Assembly (NCBI RefSeq): GCF_026627255.1 | Contig: NZ_JAPNLM010000015.1 | Location: 22,508 to 86,507 of the forward strand | Length of the DNA: 64,000 nucleotides | Source: Streptomyces antarcticus | GTDB taxonomy: Bacteria > Actinomycetota > Actinomycetes > Streptomycetales > Streptomycetaceae | Reading direction: 5' to 3' | The notes under the pieces: generated by a model | Told to the model about the DNA's origin: nothing | Database searches by the model: none | Seen by the model: only the letters and a program-made list of their open reading frames with translations | In this document: positions 51,554-61,199 of the stretch, in pieces | Numbering within the stretch: position 1 is the stretch's first letter | Layout of the letters: every line of letters begins with the position of its first letter | Made by a program: the position numbers and the translations under genes

Positions 51554-52605
51554 CCCCACGGACCCCCCGGCTGAGCCGCCTGCGCCGCCTCACCCCGGGA
51601 CGGGGCGAGGACGGCGCGGGCCGTTCCGGCCGCCGGCGCGGCGCCGCCCCCAAGGTGGTCGCGCTCGGCGGCGGCCAGGGCCTGTCGGCCTCGCTCGCCG
51701 CCCTGCGCCGGATCACCGGTGACCTCACCGCCGTGGTCACCGTCGCCGACGACGGCGGATCCAGCGGCCGGCTCCGGGAGGAGCTCGGCGTACTGCCGCC
51801 GGGCGACCTGCGCAAGGCGCTGGCCGCGCTGTGCGGCGACGACGACTGGGGCCAGACCTGGGCCCGCGTCATCCAGCACCGCTTCCAGTCCGAGGGCGAC
51901 CTGCACGGGCACGCCGTCGGCAACCTGCTGATCGTCGCCCTGTGGGAGCAGCTCGGCGATCCCGTCCAGGCCCTCGACCTGGTCGGCAGGCTCCTCGGGG
52001 CGCAGGGCCGGGTGCTGCCCATGTCGGCGGTGCCGCTGGAGCTCCAGGCCCTGGTCAAGGGCCACCACCCGGACCGCCCCGAGGACGTCGACACCGTACG
52101 CGGGCAGGCCACGGTGGCCCTGACCCCCGGCGAGGTGCTCTCCGTCCAGGTGGTGCCGAGCGACCCGCCGGCCGTGCCGGAGGCCGTGGCCGCGGTGCTG
52201 GACGCCGACTGGGTGGTGCTCGGACCGGGCTCCTGGTTCTCCTCGGTGATCCCGCACCTGCTGGTGCCGGAACTGCTCGACGCGCTGGTCGAGACGAAGG
52301 CCCGGCGGGTCCTGTCGCTGAACCTCGCGCCGCAGCCCGGCGAAACAGAGGGCTTCTCTCCGCAGCGTCATTTGGAGGTTTTGGCCCGACACGCCCCTAA
52401 ACTCGCCCTGGACGTGGTGCTGGCCGACGAGGCCGCCGTACCCGACCGCGAGTCCCTCGCCGATGCCGCGAAACGCTTCGGCGCCGCGGTCGAGCTGGCT
52501 CCCGTGGCCAGGCAGGACGGCTCTCCGAAGCACGATCCGGAGCTGCTGGCCGCCGCGTACGACCGTATTTTTCGGATGCATGGAAGGATCGGCCCATGGC
52601 GATGA
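51550..52605 (+). CDS. yvcK: YvcK/CofD family gluconeogenesis factor
   Basis: A 351-residue protein of the CofD-like fold: KVVALGGGQGLSASLAALRRI, TVADDGGSSGRLREELGVLPPGDLRKALAAL, GNLLIVALWEQLGD, and WVVLGPGSWFSSVIPHLLVPEL. In Bacillus it is a UDP-sugar-binding protein needed on gluconeogenic carbon sources and for cell shape. The N-terminal 30 residues are Arg-rich. GTG 51550 overlaps the rapZ stop (GTGA); the whiA start lies 10 bases inside this gene's 3' end. Confidence 0.95.
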   Translation: MTPRTPRLSRLRRLTPGRGEDGAGRSGRRRGAAPKVVALGGGQGLSASLAALRRITGDLTAVVTVADDGGSSGRLREELGVLPPGDLRKALAALCGDDDWGQTWARVIQHRFQSEGDLHGHAVGNLLIVALWEQLGDPVQALDLVGRLLGAQGRVLPMSAVPLELQALVKGHHPDRPEDVDTVRGQATVALTPGEVLSVQVVPSDPPAVPEAVAAVLDADWVVLGPGSWFSSVIPHLLVPELLDALVETKARRVLSLNLAPQPGETEGFSPQRHLEVLARHAPKLALDVVLADEAAVPDRESLADAAKRFGAAVELAPVARQDGSPKHDPELLAAAYDRIFRMHGRIGPWR

Positions 52606-53591
52606 CGCCCGCGGTGAAGGACGAGATCTCTCGCCTGCCCGTGACCCGGACCTGCTGCAGGAAGGCCGAGGTCTCGGCGATCCTCCGGTTCGCGGGCGGG
52701 TTGCACCTGGTGAGCGGCCGCATCGTCATCGAGGCGGAGCTTGACACGGGCATCGCCGCGCGAAGACTGCGCAAGGACATCCTGGAGATCTTCGGCCATT
52801 CCTCGGACCTGGTCGTCATGGCTCCCGGCGGTCTGCGCCGCGGCAGCCGGTACGTGGTCCGGGTCGTGGCCGGCGGTGACCAGCTGGCCCGCCAGACGGG
52901 CCTCGTGGATGGCCGCGGACGCCCCATCCGGGGTCTTCCGCCCCAGGTGGTCTCCGGGGCCACCTGTGACGCGGAGGCGGCCTGGCGCGGCGCCTTCCTG
53001 GCCCACGGCTCGCTCACCGAGCCGGGCCGGTCCTCCTCGCTGGAGGTCACCTGCCCCGGCCCGGAGGCCGCCCTGGCCCTGGTGGGCGCCGCCCGCAGGC
53101 TCTCCATCGCCGCCAAGGCGCGCGAGGTGCGGGGCGTGGACCGGGTCGTGGTCCGCGACGGCGACGCGATCGGCGCCCTGCTCACCCGGCTCGGCGCGCA
53201 CGAGTCGGTGCTGGCCTGGGAGGAGCGGCGGATGCGGCGCGAGGTGCGCGCCACCGCCAACCGCCTCGCCAACTTCGACGACGCCAACCTGCGCCGCTCT
53301 GCGCGTGCCGCGGTGGCCGCCGGAGCCCGCGTGCAGCGGGCGCTGGAGATCCTCGCCGAGGAGGTCCCCGAGCACCTCGCCGCGGCCGGCCGGCTGCGCA
53401 TGGAGCACAAGCAGGCCTCCCTGGAGGAGCTGGGCGCGCTCGCCGACCCGCCGCTGACCAAGGACGCGGTCGCGGGCCGGATCCGCCGGCTACTGGCCAT
53501 GGCCGACAAGCGGGCCCAGGACCTCGGGATCCCGGGTACCGAGTCGAACCTGGACCTCAGCGAGGAGATGGCCGACAACATGGCCGGCTGA
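52596..53591 (+). CDS. whiA: Sporulation regulator WhiA
   Basis: A 331-residue regulator that binds DNA with WhiB to commit aerial hyphae to sporulation. It has the WhiA LAGLIDADG-like N-terminal domain (RKAEVSAILRFAGGLHLVSGRIVIEAELDT and AAWRGAFLAHGSLTEPGRSSSLEVTCP) and the C-terminal helix-turn-helix (ANRLANFDDANLRRSARAAVAAGARVQRALEIL ... LTKDAVAGRIRRLLAMADK). Start MAMTPAVKDEIS at 52596 has GGAAGG eight bases before. It is last gene of the uvrC-rapZ-yvcK-whiA operon, as in other Streptomyces, and is closely similar to the S. coelicolor protein as I remember it. Confidence 0.98.
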   Translation: MAMTPAVKDEISRLPVTRTCCRKAEVSAILRFAGGLHLVSGRIVIEAELDTGIAARRLRKDILEIFGHSSDLVVMAPGGLRRGSRYVVRVVAGGDQLARQTGLVDGRGRPIRGLPPQVVSGATCDAEAAWRGAFLAHGSLTEPGRSSSLEVTCPGPEAALALVGAARRLSIAAKAREVRGVDRVVVRDGDAIGALLTRLGAHESVLAWEERRMRREVRATANRLANFDDANLRRSARAAVAAGARVQRALEILAEEVPEHLAAAGRLRMEHKQASLEELGALADPPLTKDAVAGRIRRLLAMADKRAQDLGIPGTESNLDLSEEMADNMAG

Positions 53592-53660
53592 GCGGCGGCT
53601 GAGCCGGCCGCCGGGCCGCGACCGGGCGGCCGCCGCCGCAGTCGCCGTACGCACACCGCG

Positions 53661-53692
53661 AGGGGCCCGCACGAGTGATCGTGGGGGCCCCT
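53661..53692 (+). terminator. Intrinsic terminator of the uvrC-whiA operon
   Basis: AGGGGCCCGCACG (53661-53673) pairs with CGTGGGGGCCCCT (53680-53692), one mismatch, loop agtgat, followed by ttcg. Confidence 0.85.
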
Positions 53693-53779
53693 TTCGGCAG
53701 GCCCCATTGACATGTGCATGGGCTGGTCGTGAGCCTGTCGTCCGAACGCTTTCGTGGCAGACGACGCCCAGGGGGGCAC

Positions 53780-56740
53780 ATGAGGCACCGCGCGAGATCG
53801 ATCCTCGCCGCAACCGCACTCGTCTTCGCAAGCACACTGGCCGCGCTACCCGCGGCGGCCCAGGACCGGGCCGCGACCGGCGCCCCGTCCGGCGCCGACG
53901 AGGTACGGGTCTACGACGCCGACATCACCCGTGAGCAGGTACCGCTCGTCCTGGCCGCCGGCCAGGACGCCCACGAGCTCACCGAACGCGCCCCCGAGAC
54001 CGGGACCGCCAAGGTCGAGCTGTTCCTCACGAGCGGCCAGGCGAAGGAGCTCGCCGCCCAGGGGGTCCGGCTCGCCGAGCGCGAGGTCCCCGCCGCGGGC
54101 CTGGCCCGCGCCAAGGCCTCCGGCGACGGCGTGTTCCGGCCGTACAGCGGCAAGGGCGGCCTCCAGGAGGAGATCCTGCGGACCGCCCGGGAGAACCCCG
54201 GGCTCACCAAGGTCGTCTCCATCGGCAAGACCGTCCAGGGCAAGGACATCCTCGCCCTGAAGGTCAGCAAGAACGCCGAGAAGACCAAGGACGGCGCCAA
54301 GCCGGCCGTGCTCTACATGTCCAACCAGCACGCCCGCGAGTGGATCACCCCGGAGATGACCCGCCGGCTGATGCACCACACGCTGGACACCTACGGCAAG
54401 GACCCGCGCGTCACACGGCTGGTCGACTCCAGCGAGCTGTGGTTCCTGCTCTCCGCCAACCCCGACGGCTACGACCACACCTTCGCCGCGGACGGCCAGC
54501 GGCTGTGGCGCAAGAACCTGCGCGACAACAACGGCGACGGCAGGATCACCGCGGGCGACGGGGTAGACCTGAACCGGAACTTCGCCTACAAGTGGGGCTA
54601 CGACAACGAGGGCTCCTCGCCGAACCAGGCGAGCGAGACCTACCGCGGGCCCAAGGCCTCCTCCGAGCCGGAGACCGTCGCCGTCGACCGGTTCCAGAAG
54701 CGCATCGGCTTCGAGTACGCCATCAACTACCACTCGGCCGCCGAGCTGCTGCTCTACGGCGTGGGCTGGCAGGTCGCCACCCCCACCCCCGACGACGTCG
54801 CCTACAAGGCGCTCGCCGGAACGCCGGAGAACCCGGCCGTCCCCGGCTACTACCCGCAGGTGTCCTCCGAGCTCTACACCACCAACGGCGAGGCCGACGG
54901 ACACGCCTCCAACACCAACGGCATCATGATGTTCACGCCGGAGATGACCACCTGCCAGACGGCCTCCGCGATCGACCCGGACGACCCGTGGCGGCCCGAG
55001 GACTGCGCCTCCGGCTTCAACTTCCCGGACGACGAGAAGCTCGTCCAGGCGGAGTTCGCCAAGAACGTCCCCTTCGCCCTCTCGGTCGGCGAGAGCGCCG
55101 CGCACCCGGACCGGCCCGCCTCCACCGTGGGCCTGGACGCCGCGGACTTCACCCTCGACCCCTTCGCCACCTCCTACGCGGCCCGCGGCCAGGACCAGGA
55201 GGTCGCCGTCACGGCCCGCAAGTCGCTGCGCGACAAGGAGCTCAACTTCCGGATCAACGGCGGCCGCACGCAGGACGAGGACCTCAAGGCCTGGAAGGGC
55301 GGTGACGTCTACGGCGGCGAGGACAACAACTGGTTCGACGAGTACCGGGCCGAGGTCGACGCCGCCGGGCCCGGCGACAAGGTCGAGGTCTGGTTCACCG
55401 GACGCGACCGCACCGGCCGGCGGGTCTCCAGCGAGCACTTCACGTACACGGTGGCCGAGCGGCCGCGCGCGGACGTGCTGGTGATCGCCGAGGAGGGCGC
55501 CACGGCCCGGCACGCCCAGACGTACGTGGACGCGCTGCGCGCCAACGGCAGGTCCGCCGCCGTCTGGGACGTCGCGGCCCAGGGAGCGCCGCACCACCTC
55601 GGGACGCTCTCCCACTTCCGCACGGCCGTCCACTACACCGGGGCCAAGTCGCCCGGGGGAGACACCCAGCTGGCGGTCCGCGACTTCCTCAACGAGGGCG
55701 GCAAGCTGATCGAGGCCGGCGAGCTCGCCGGCGGCAACGCCCAGGTCGGGCGCGCCGTGACCAACGACTTCAGCCAGTACTGGCTCGGCGCCCACGGCCG
55801 TACGAGCGCCTCCGGCGCCACCGGCTTCACCGGCGCCGCCGCCCTGGCCGGCGCCCGCGGAGGCCTCGGCGACGCCGCGGGCAATCCGCTGAACGCCCCC
55901 GGCTCCTACACCGTGACCTCCGAAACCCTGGCGCCCGCGCAGTTCCCGCAGTTCAAGAGCGCGCAGGCCGGCCAGTTCGCCGGGGTCGTCAACCCGTACG
56001 CCCCCTACGCCGGCACCGGGATGGCCTCGGCCCTGCACACGGACGGCGACTGGAAGCGGCTGGCCCGCACCATCGACCTCACCGGCGTCTTGGCCGCGGA
56101 CAAGCCGCAGCTGAAGCTCGCCCTCAACTGGAACACCGAGGAGGGCTACGACCACGCGGCCCTGGAGGCCCGTACGGCAGGCGGGGACGACTGGACGACG
56201 CTGCCGGACGCGGGCGGCCTGAGCAGCTCCACCGTGCCGGAGGAGTGCGCGGCGGGCTTCTTCATGAACGGCCACCCGTTCCTGCGCCGCTACCTCACGC
56301 TGGACGCCGCGGGCTGCACCCCGCAGGGCACCAGCGGCGCCTGGAACAGCTTCACCGGATCCTCCGGCGGCTGGAAGCAGGTCTCCTTCGACCTGAGCGC
56401 GTACGCGGGCAAGACCGTGGAGGTCTCGCTCTCCTCCATCACCGACCCCGGCTCGGGCGGCCGCGGCGTCTTCGCGGACGAGGTGCGCCTGTCCGTCGGC
56501 GGCGCGGACCGCGCCGCCGAGGGCTTCGAGACCTCGCTCGGCGTCTGGGCGGCCCAGGCCGCACCTGCCGGAAGCCCCGACGTTCCGGGCGATTGGTCCC
56601 GGTCCGGGGAGCTGTTCAAGTCCTACGCGGCGGTGACTACGCGTGACACGGTTCTCCTCGGCTTCGGCCTGGAACACCTGCCGGCCGCGGCGGACCGCGT
56701 CGTACTCGTCGGTAAGGCGCTACGCACACTGAACCACTGA
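53780..56740 (+). CDS. Secreted M14-family zinc carboxypeptidase
   Basis: A 986-residue exported peptidase that should remove C-terminal residues from peptides. Signal peptide 1-34. After a prodomain-like region (up to about 130) the M14 domain carries zinc ligands HARE (His184, Glu187) and the later YHSAAELLLYGV His, GDGVDLNRNFAYKWGYD with the substrate-binding NR motif, and FTPEM with the catalytic Glu. Residues 450-986 are extra: a PKD/DUF-like part, a Rossmann-like region (DVLVIAEEGATARHAQTYVDALRANGRSAAVWDV) and beta-sandwich modules (WKRLARTIDLTGVL, FDLSAYAGKTVEVSLSSITD) as in immune inhibitor A-type proteases. TTGACA at 53707-53712 is a -35 candidate. Confidence 0.93.
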   Translation: MRHRARSILAATALVFASTLAALPAAAQDRAATGAPSGADEVRVYDADITREQVPLVLAAGQDAHELTERAPETGTAKVELFLTSGQAKELAAQGVRLAEREVPAAGLARAKASGDGVFRPYSGKGGLQEEILRTARENPGLTKVVSIGKTVQGKDILALKVSKNAEKTKDGAKPAVLYMSNQHAREWITPEMTRRLMHHTLDTYGKDPRVTRLVDSSELWFLLSANPDGYDHTFAADGQRLWRKNLRDNNGDGRITAGDGVDLNRNFAYKWGYDNEGSSPNQASETYRGPKASSEPETVAVDRFQKRIGFEYAINYHSAAELLLYGVGWQVATPTPDDVAYKALAGTPENPAVPGYYPQVSSELYTTNGEADGHASNTNGIMMFTPEMTTCQTASAIDPDDPWRPEDCASGFNFPDDEKLVQAEFAKNVPFALSVGESAAHPDRPASTVGLDAADFTLDPFATSYAARGQDQEVAVTARKSLRDKELNFRINGGRTQDEDLKAWKGGDVYGGEDNNWFDEYRAEVDAAGPGDKVEVWFTGRDRTGRRVSSEHFTYTVAERPRADVLVIAEEGATARHAQTYVDALRANGRSAAVWDVAAQGAPHHLGTLSHFRTAVHYTGAKSPGGDTQLAVRDFLNEGGKLIEAGELAGGNAQVGRAVTNDFSQYWLGAHGRTSASGATGFTGAAALAGARGGLGDAAGNPLNAPGSYTVTSETLAPAQFPQFKSAQAGQFAGVVNPYAPYAGTGMASALHTDGDWKRLARTIDLTGVLAADKPQLKLALNWNTEEGYDHAALEARTAGGDDWTTLPDAGGLSSSTVPEECAAGFFMNGHPFLRRYLTLDAAGCTPQGTSGAWNSFTGSSGGWKQVSFDLSAYAGKTVEVSLSSITDPGSGGRGVFADEVRLSVGGADRAAEGFETSLGVWAAQAAPAGSPDVPGDWSRSGELFKSYAAVTTRDTVLLGFGLEHLPAAADRVVLVGKALRTLNH

Positions 56741-56832
56741 CAGGCAACCCCGTCCCACCCTCACTCTGAGTGACGGGCCGGAGGTCCCGGGGGTCCCGTA
56801 CCGGAACGGCTGGTACGTGGCCCTTCCGGGGC

Positions 56833-56853
56833 CTCCCCCGGCAGGAGGGGGAG
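56833..56853 (+). terminator. Hairpin between the M14 gene and gap
   Basis: CTCCCCC (56833-56839), seven bases, GGGGGAG (56847-56853), 92 bases after the carboxypeptidase stop. Likely its terminator. Confidence 0.5.
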
Positions 56854-56895
56854 TGTCAGGCTCACGCCGATGTCACTCAAAAGCTCACGGAGAGG

Positions 56896-56901
56896 TAGGG
56901 T
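56896..56901 (+). promoter_or_regulatory. Candidate -10 box of gap
   Basis: TAGGGT 73 bases before the gap start codon, giving a leader of about 66 bases with a CGCCGG/CCGGCG hairpin (56932-56937 with 56947-56952). GCTCACG is repeated at 56860-56866 and 56883-56889, covering the -35 region; a regulator site is possible. Confidence 0.4.
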
Positions 56902-56973
56902 CGTAAGCGGTCGGGGACATCCCATACAGCTCGCCGGCGGACTTTACCGGCGCACCAACGAGGAGATCGGTTC

Positions 56974-57978
<1,005 letters not shown>

Positions 57979-58018
57979 GGTCGCCCCGGTTCCAAGGCAA
58001 GGCACCACGATGTGAGCA

Positions 58019-58058
58019 CAGGGTCCGGGCAGCGCGACGAAGCGCCGCACGGGCCCTG
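58019..58058 (+). terminator. Terminator/attenuator between gap and pgk
   Basis: CAGGGTCCG (58019-58027) pairs with CGGGCCCTG (58050-58058) with one G-T wobble, with an inner GCGC-gacgaa-GCGC, then tt. TAGGGT at 58089-58094 is a -10 candidate for pgk. Confidence 0.7.
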
Positions 58059-58120
58059 TTGCTTGCCTCGTTCTCCCTTCCTCGCCCTTAGGGTGAAGGG
58101 CTCCAAAGGAGTAGAAACAC

Positions 58121-59332
58121 ATGAAGACGATCGACGAACTGCTCGCCGAAGGCGTCAAGGGCAAGCGGGTCTTCGTCCGCGCGGACCTGAACGTCCCGCT
58201 GGCCGAGGGCACCATCACCGACGACGGCCGCATCCGCGCCGTCCAGCCCACGATCGCGAAGCTCGCCGCCTCCGGCGCCCGCGTCATCGTGGCCTCGCAC
58301 CTGGGCCGCCCCAAGGGCGCCCCGGACCCGGCCTTCTCGCTCGCCCCGGCCGCCAAGCGCCTGGGTGAACTGCTCGGCACGGACGTCGCGTTCGCCACCG
58401 ACACCGTCGGCGACTCCGCCAAGGAGACCGTTCTGGCCCTCGCCGACGGCCAGGTCGCCGTCATCGAGAACCTGCGCTTCAACGCCGGTGAGACCGCGAA
58501 GGACGACGCCGAGCGCGGCGCCTTCGCGGACCGGCTCGCGGAGCTCGCCGACGTGTACGTCGGCGACGGCTTCGGCGCCGTCCACCGCAAGCACGCCTCG
58601 GTCTTCGACCTCCCCGCGCGCCTCCCGCACGCGGCCGGCTACCTCATCGCCACCGAGGTCGGCGTCCTGAAGAAGCTGACCGACGACGTCAAGCGCCCGT
58701 ACGTCGTGGTCCTCGGCGGCGCCAAGGTCTCCGACAAGCTCGCCGTCATCGACGAGCTGCTCGGCAAGGCCGACCGCATCCTCATCGGCGGCGGCATGGC
58801 CTACACCTTCCTCAAGGCCCTGGGTCACGAGGTCGGCATCTCCCTGCTCCAGAAGGACCAGCTGGAGAAGGTCACCGAGTACATGGAGCGCGCCAAGGCC
58901 ACGGGCGTCGAGCTCGTGCTCCCGGTCGACGTGCTCGTCTCCACGGACTTCCCCGACCTCAAGGGCAAGACCCCGGCGGACTTCGAGACCGTGGACGCGG
59001 ACAAGATCCCGGCCGACAAGGAGGGCCTGGACATCGGCCCCCGGACGCGCGAGCTGTACGCGTCGAAGATCGCCGATGCCGAGACCGTCTTCTGGAACGG
59101 TCCCGTGGGCGTCTTCGAGCACCCCGACTACGCCAACGGCACCAAGGCCGTGGCGCAGGCCCTCGTCGACAGCAGCGCCTTCACCGTCGTCGGCGGCGGA
59201 GACTCGGCCGCCGCCGTGCGTACGCTCGGCTTCGACGAGAATGCTTTCGGCCACATTTCCACCGGTGGCGGCGCCTCCCTCGAATACCTCGAGGGCAAGA
59301 CGCTCCCCGGCCTCGCCGCCCTGGAGGGCTGA
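58121..59332 (+). CDS. pgk: Phosphoglycerate kinase
   Basis: A 403-residue two-domain kinase of glycolysis making ATP from 1,3-bisphosphoglycerate. RVFVRADLNVPL near residue 17, the HLGRPKG phosphate-binding loop, FGAVHRKHAS, GGAKVSDKLAVI hinge region and the C-terminal GGGDSAAAV nucleotide site are all present. ATG 58121 has AAAGGAG nine bases before. The tpiA gene starts six bases after the stop. Confidence 0.98.
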   Translation: MKTIDELLAEGVKGKRVFVRADLNVPLAEGTITDDGRIRAVQPTIAKLAASGARVIVASHLGRPKGAPDPAFSLAPAAKRLGELLGTDVAFATDTVGDSAKETVLALADGQVAVIENLRFNAGETAKDDAERGAFADRLAELADVYVGDGFGAVHRKHASVFDLPARLPHAAGYLIATEVGVLKKLTDDVKRPYVVVLGGAKVSDKLAVIDELLGKADRILIGGGMAYTFLKALGHEVGISLLQKDQLEKVTEYMERAKATGVELVLPVDVLVSTDFPDLKGKTPADFETVDADKIPADKEGLDIGPRTRELYASKIADAETVFWNGPVGVFEHPDYANGTKAVAQALVDSSAFTVVGGGDSAAAVRTLGFDENAFGHISTGGGASLEYLEGKTLPGLAALEG

Positions 59333-59338
59333 CACCGC

Positions 59339-60130
59339 ATGACTGCACCCGTTTCCGCCGGCCGCACCCCGCTGATGGCGGGCAACTGGAAGATGAACCT
59401 CAACCACCTCGAGGCCATCGCCCACGTCCAGAAGCTCGCCTTCGCGCTCGCCGACAAGGACTTCGACGCCGTCGAGGTCGTGGTCCTGCCGCCCTTCATC
59501 GACCTCCGGTCGGTGCAGACCCTGGTCGACGGCGACAAGCTGAAGATCAAGTACGGCGCCCAGGACCTCTCGGCGCACGACTCCGGCGCCTACACCGGCG
59601 AGGTCTCCGGCGCGATGCTGTCGAAGCTGAAGTGCGCGTACGTGGCCGTCGGCCACAGCGAGCGCCGCCAGTACCACGGCGAGGACGACGAGACCTGCAA
59701 CGCCAAGGTCAAGGCCGCCTACCGCCACAGGCTGACCCCGATCCTGTGCGTCGGCGAGGGCCTGGACGTCCGCAAGGCCGGACAGCAGGTCCCGTACACG
59801 CTGGCCCAGCTCGACGGTGGTCTCAAGGACATCGCGGCCGAGCAGGCCGAGACCATCGTGATCGCGTACGAGCCCGTCTGGGCGATCGGGACCGGCGAGG
59901 TCGCCACCCCCGAGGACGCCCAAGAGGTCTGCGGTGCCATCCGCGGCCGTCTCGCGGAGCTGTACTCGCAGGAGCTGGCCGACAAGGTCCGCATCCAGTA
60001 CGGCGGCTCGGTCAAGTCCGGCAACATCGCCGCGATCATGGCCCAGCCCGACGTCGACGGAGCCCTGGTGGGCGGCGCCGCGCTGGACGTGGACGAGTTC
60101 GTCGGGATCGTCCGCTTCGGCGACGCGTAG
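59339..60130 (+). CDS. tpiA: Triosephosphate isomerase
   Basis: A 263-residue TIM barrel. AGNWKMN (catalytic Lys), AYVAVGHSERR (catalytic His), AYEPVWAIGTG (catalytic Glu in EPVW) and the IQYGGSVKSGN phosphate loop are intact. The start follows TGGAGGGC inside the pgk end, a coupled operon. A strong hairpin after the gene separates it from secG. Confidence 0.98.
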   Translation: MTAPVSAGRTPLMAGNWKMNLNHLEAIAHVQKLAFALADKDFDAVEVVVLPPFIDLRSVQTLVDGDKLKIKYGAQDLSAHDSGAYTGEVSGAMLSKLKCAYVAVGHSERRQYHGEDDETCNAKVKAAYRHRLTPILCVGEGLDVRKAGQQVPYTLAQLDGGLKDIAAEQAETIVIAYEPVWAIGTGEVATPEDAQEVCGAIRGRLAELYSQELADKVRIQYGGSVKSGNIAAIMAQPDVDGALVGGAALDVDEFVGIVRFGDA

Positions 60131-60173
60131 CGACTGCGGTGAGTATGCGGTAGGACGGATCCGTCGTACCCTT

Positions 60174-60213
60174 GCGGGGGCCGGAGGCTGAACCATCAGC
60201 CGCCGGCCCCCGC
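60174..60213 (+). terminator. Intrinsic terminator between tpiA and secG
   Basis: GCGGGGGCCGG (60174-60184) with CCGGCCCCCGC (60203-60213), plus an inner GGCTG/CAGCC stem. Perfect pairing apart from two small bulges. An ACGGATCCGT palindrome lies just upstream (60155-60164). Confidence 0.85.
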
Positions 60214-60267
60214 GCACGTCTCAGCGGAGCCCGGCAAGCCAGAAAAGCCAGAAAGTAGGAATCAGCC

Positions 60268-60507
60268 GTGATTATGGGGTTCTCGATCGCCCTGATCGTC
60301 TTCAGCGCCCTGCTGATGCTCCTCGTGCTGATGCACAAGGGCAAGGGCGGCGGCCTTTCCGACATGTTCGGCGGCGGCATGCAGTCGTCGGTCGGCGGTT
60401 CCTCCGTCGCGGAGCGCAACCTCGACCGCATCACCGTGGTCGTCGGTCTGCTGTGGTTCGCCTGCATCATGGCACTGGGACTTCTCATGAAGTCGAGCGC
60501 CAGCTGA
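60268..60507 (+). CDS. secG: Preprotein translocase subunit SecG
   Basis: A 79-residue membrane protein with two transmembrane segments (residues 3-23 and 55-75) and the cytoplasmic KGKGGGLSDMFGGGMQSSVGGSSVAERNLDRIT between. It is the small auxiliary subunit of SecYEG. GTG 60268 has AGGAA; the family location next to tpiA is conserved in actinobacteria. Confidence 0.96.
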   Translation: MIMGFSIALIVFSALLMLLVLMHKGKGGGLSDMFGGGMQSSVGGSSVAERNLDRITVVVGLLWFACIMALGLLMKSSAS

Positions 60508-60687
60508 CCGTTCTGGCCATTCCGCCAGTCCGGCCGGTGCCGTCCGGCCTACTATGAGGTCCGGCGTCCATCGCCTGGAATGAGTAACTCCGGTCAGTGG
60601 ACGCGCGTTGGGCCTTACGTAGACTTGGGCGCCCGCGGCGGAATTCCACTCACGCTCCGCGGCACCATTACGCAGGGAGTTACGACC

Positions 60688-61023
60688 GTGGCAAGTGGCA
60701 ACGCGATCCGTGGTAGCCGGGTCGGAGCGGGGCCGATGGGTGAGGCCGAGCGCGGCGAGTCCGCGCCCCGCCTGCGCATCTCCTTCTGGTGCTCGAACGG
60801 GCACGAGACGCAGCCGAGCTTCGCCAGCGACGCGCAGGTGCCGGACACCTGGGACTGCCCGCGCTGCGGGTTCCCGGCCGGCCAGGACCGGGACAACCCG
60901 CCGGCCCCGCCGCGCACCGAACCGTACAAGACGCACCTGGCGTACGTGCGGGAGCGGCGCACCGACGCCGACGGCGAGGCGATCCTCGCCGAGGCACTCG
61001 CCAAACTCCGCGGCGAGATCTGA
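60688..61023 (+). CDS. RbpA-family RNA polymerase-binding protein
   Basis: A 111-residue protein with two Cys pairs able to hold zinc, CSNGHE and CPRCG (residues 31-56), preceded by a basic/Gly N-terminus and ended by RTEPYKTHLAYVRERRTDADGEAILAEALAKLRG. This is the RbpA fold; RbpA binds sigma HrdB and RNA polymerase and stabilises the open complex. From memory, Streptomyces has a main RbpA elsewhere and this paralogue here between secG and pgi, so its own role is uncertain. GTG 60688 follows GGGAG. A perfect 15-bp terminator follows. Confidence 0.88.
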   Translation: MASGNAIRGSRVGAGPMGEAERGESAPRLRISFWCSNGHETQPSFASDAQVPDTWDCPRCGFPAGQDRDNPPAPPRTEPYKTHLAYVRERRTDADGEAILAEALAKLRGEI

Positions 61024-61046
61024 ACGGCCCGTCAGAAGCGTGCACC

Positions 61047-61090
61047 GGGGCCCGGTGCGGCAGGGGGAGACTCCCGCCGCACCGGGCCCC
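61047..61090 (+). terminator. Intrinsic terminator after the RbpA-family gene
   Basis: GGGGCCCGGTGCGGC (61047-61061) with GCCGCACCGGGCCCC (61076-61090), perfect 15 bp, 14-base loop, then ttcg. Confidence 0.9.
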
Positions 61091-61199
61091 TTCGCGTGCG
61101 CCCGCGCCGACGGCGCCTGTCCGTCATTGCCGCTTCGCATCCTTTAGGTTGGAGATCGGCGGGGCACGACAGGACGCGAGAAATGGGTTGATGGCCAGG

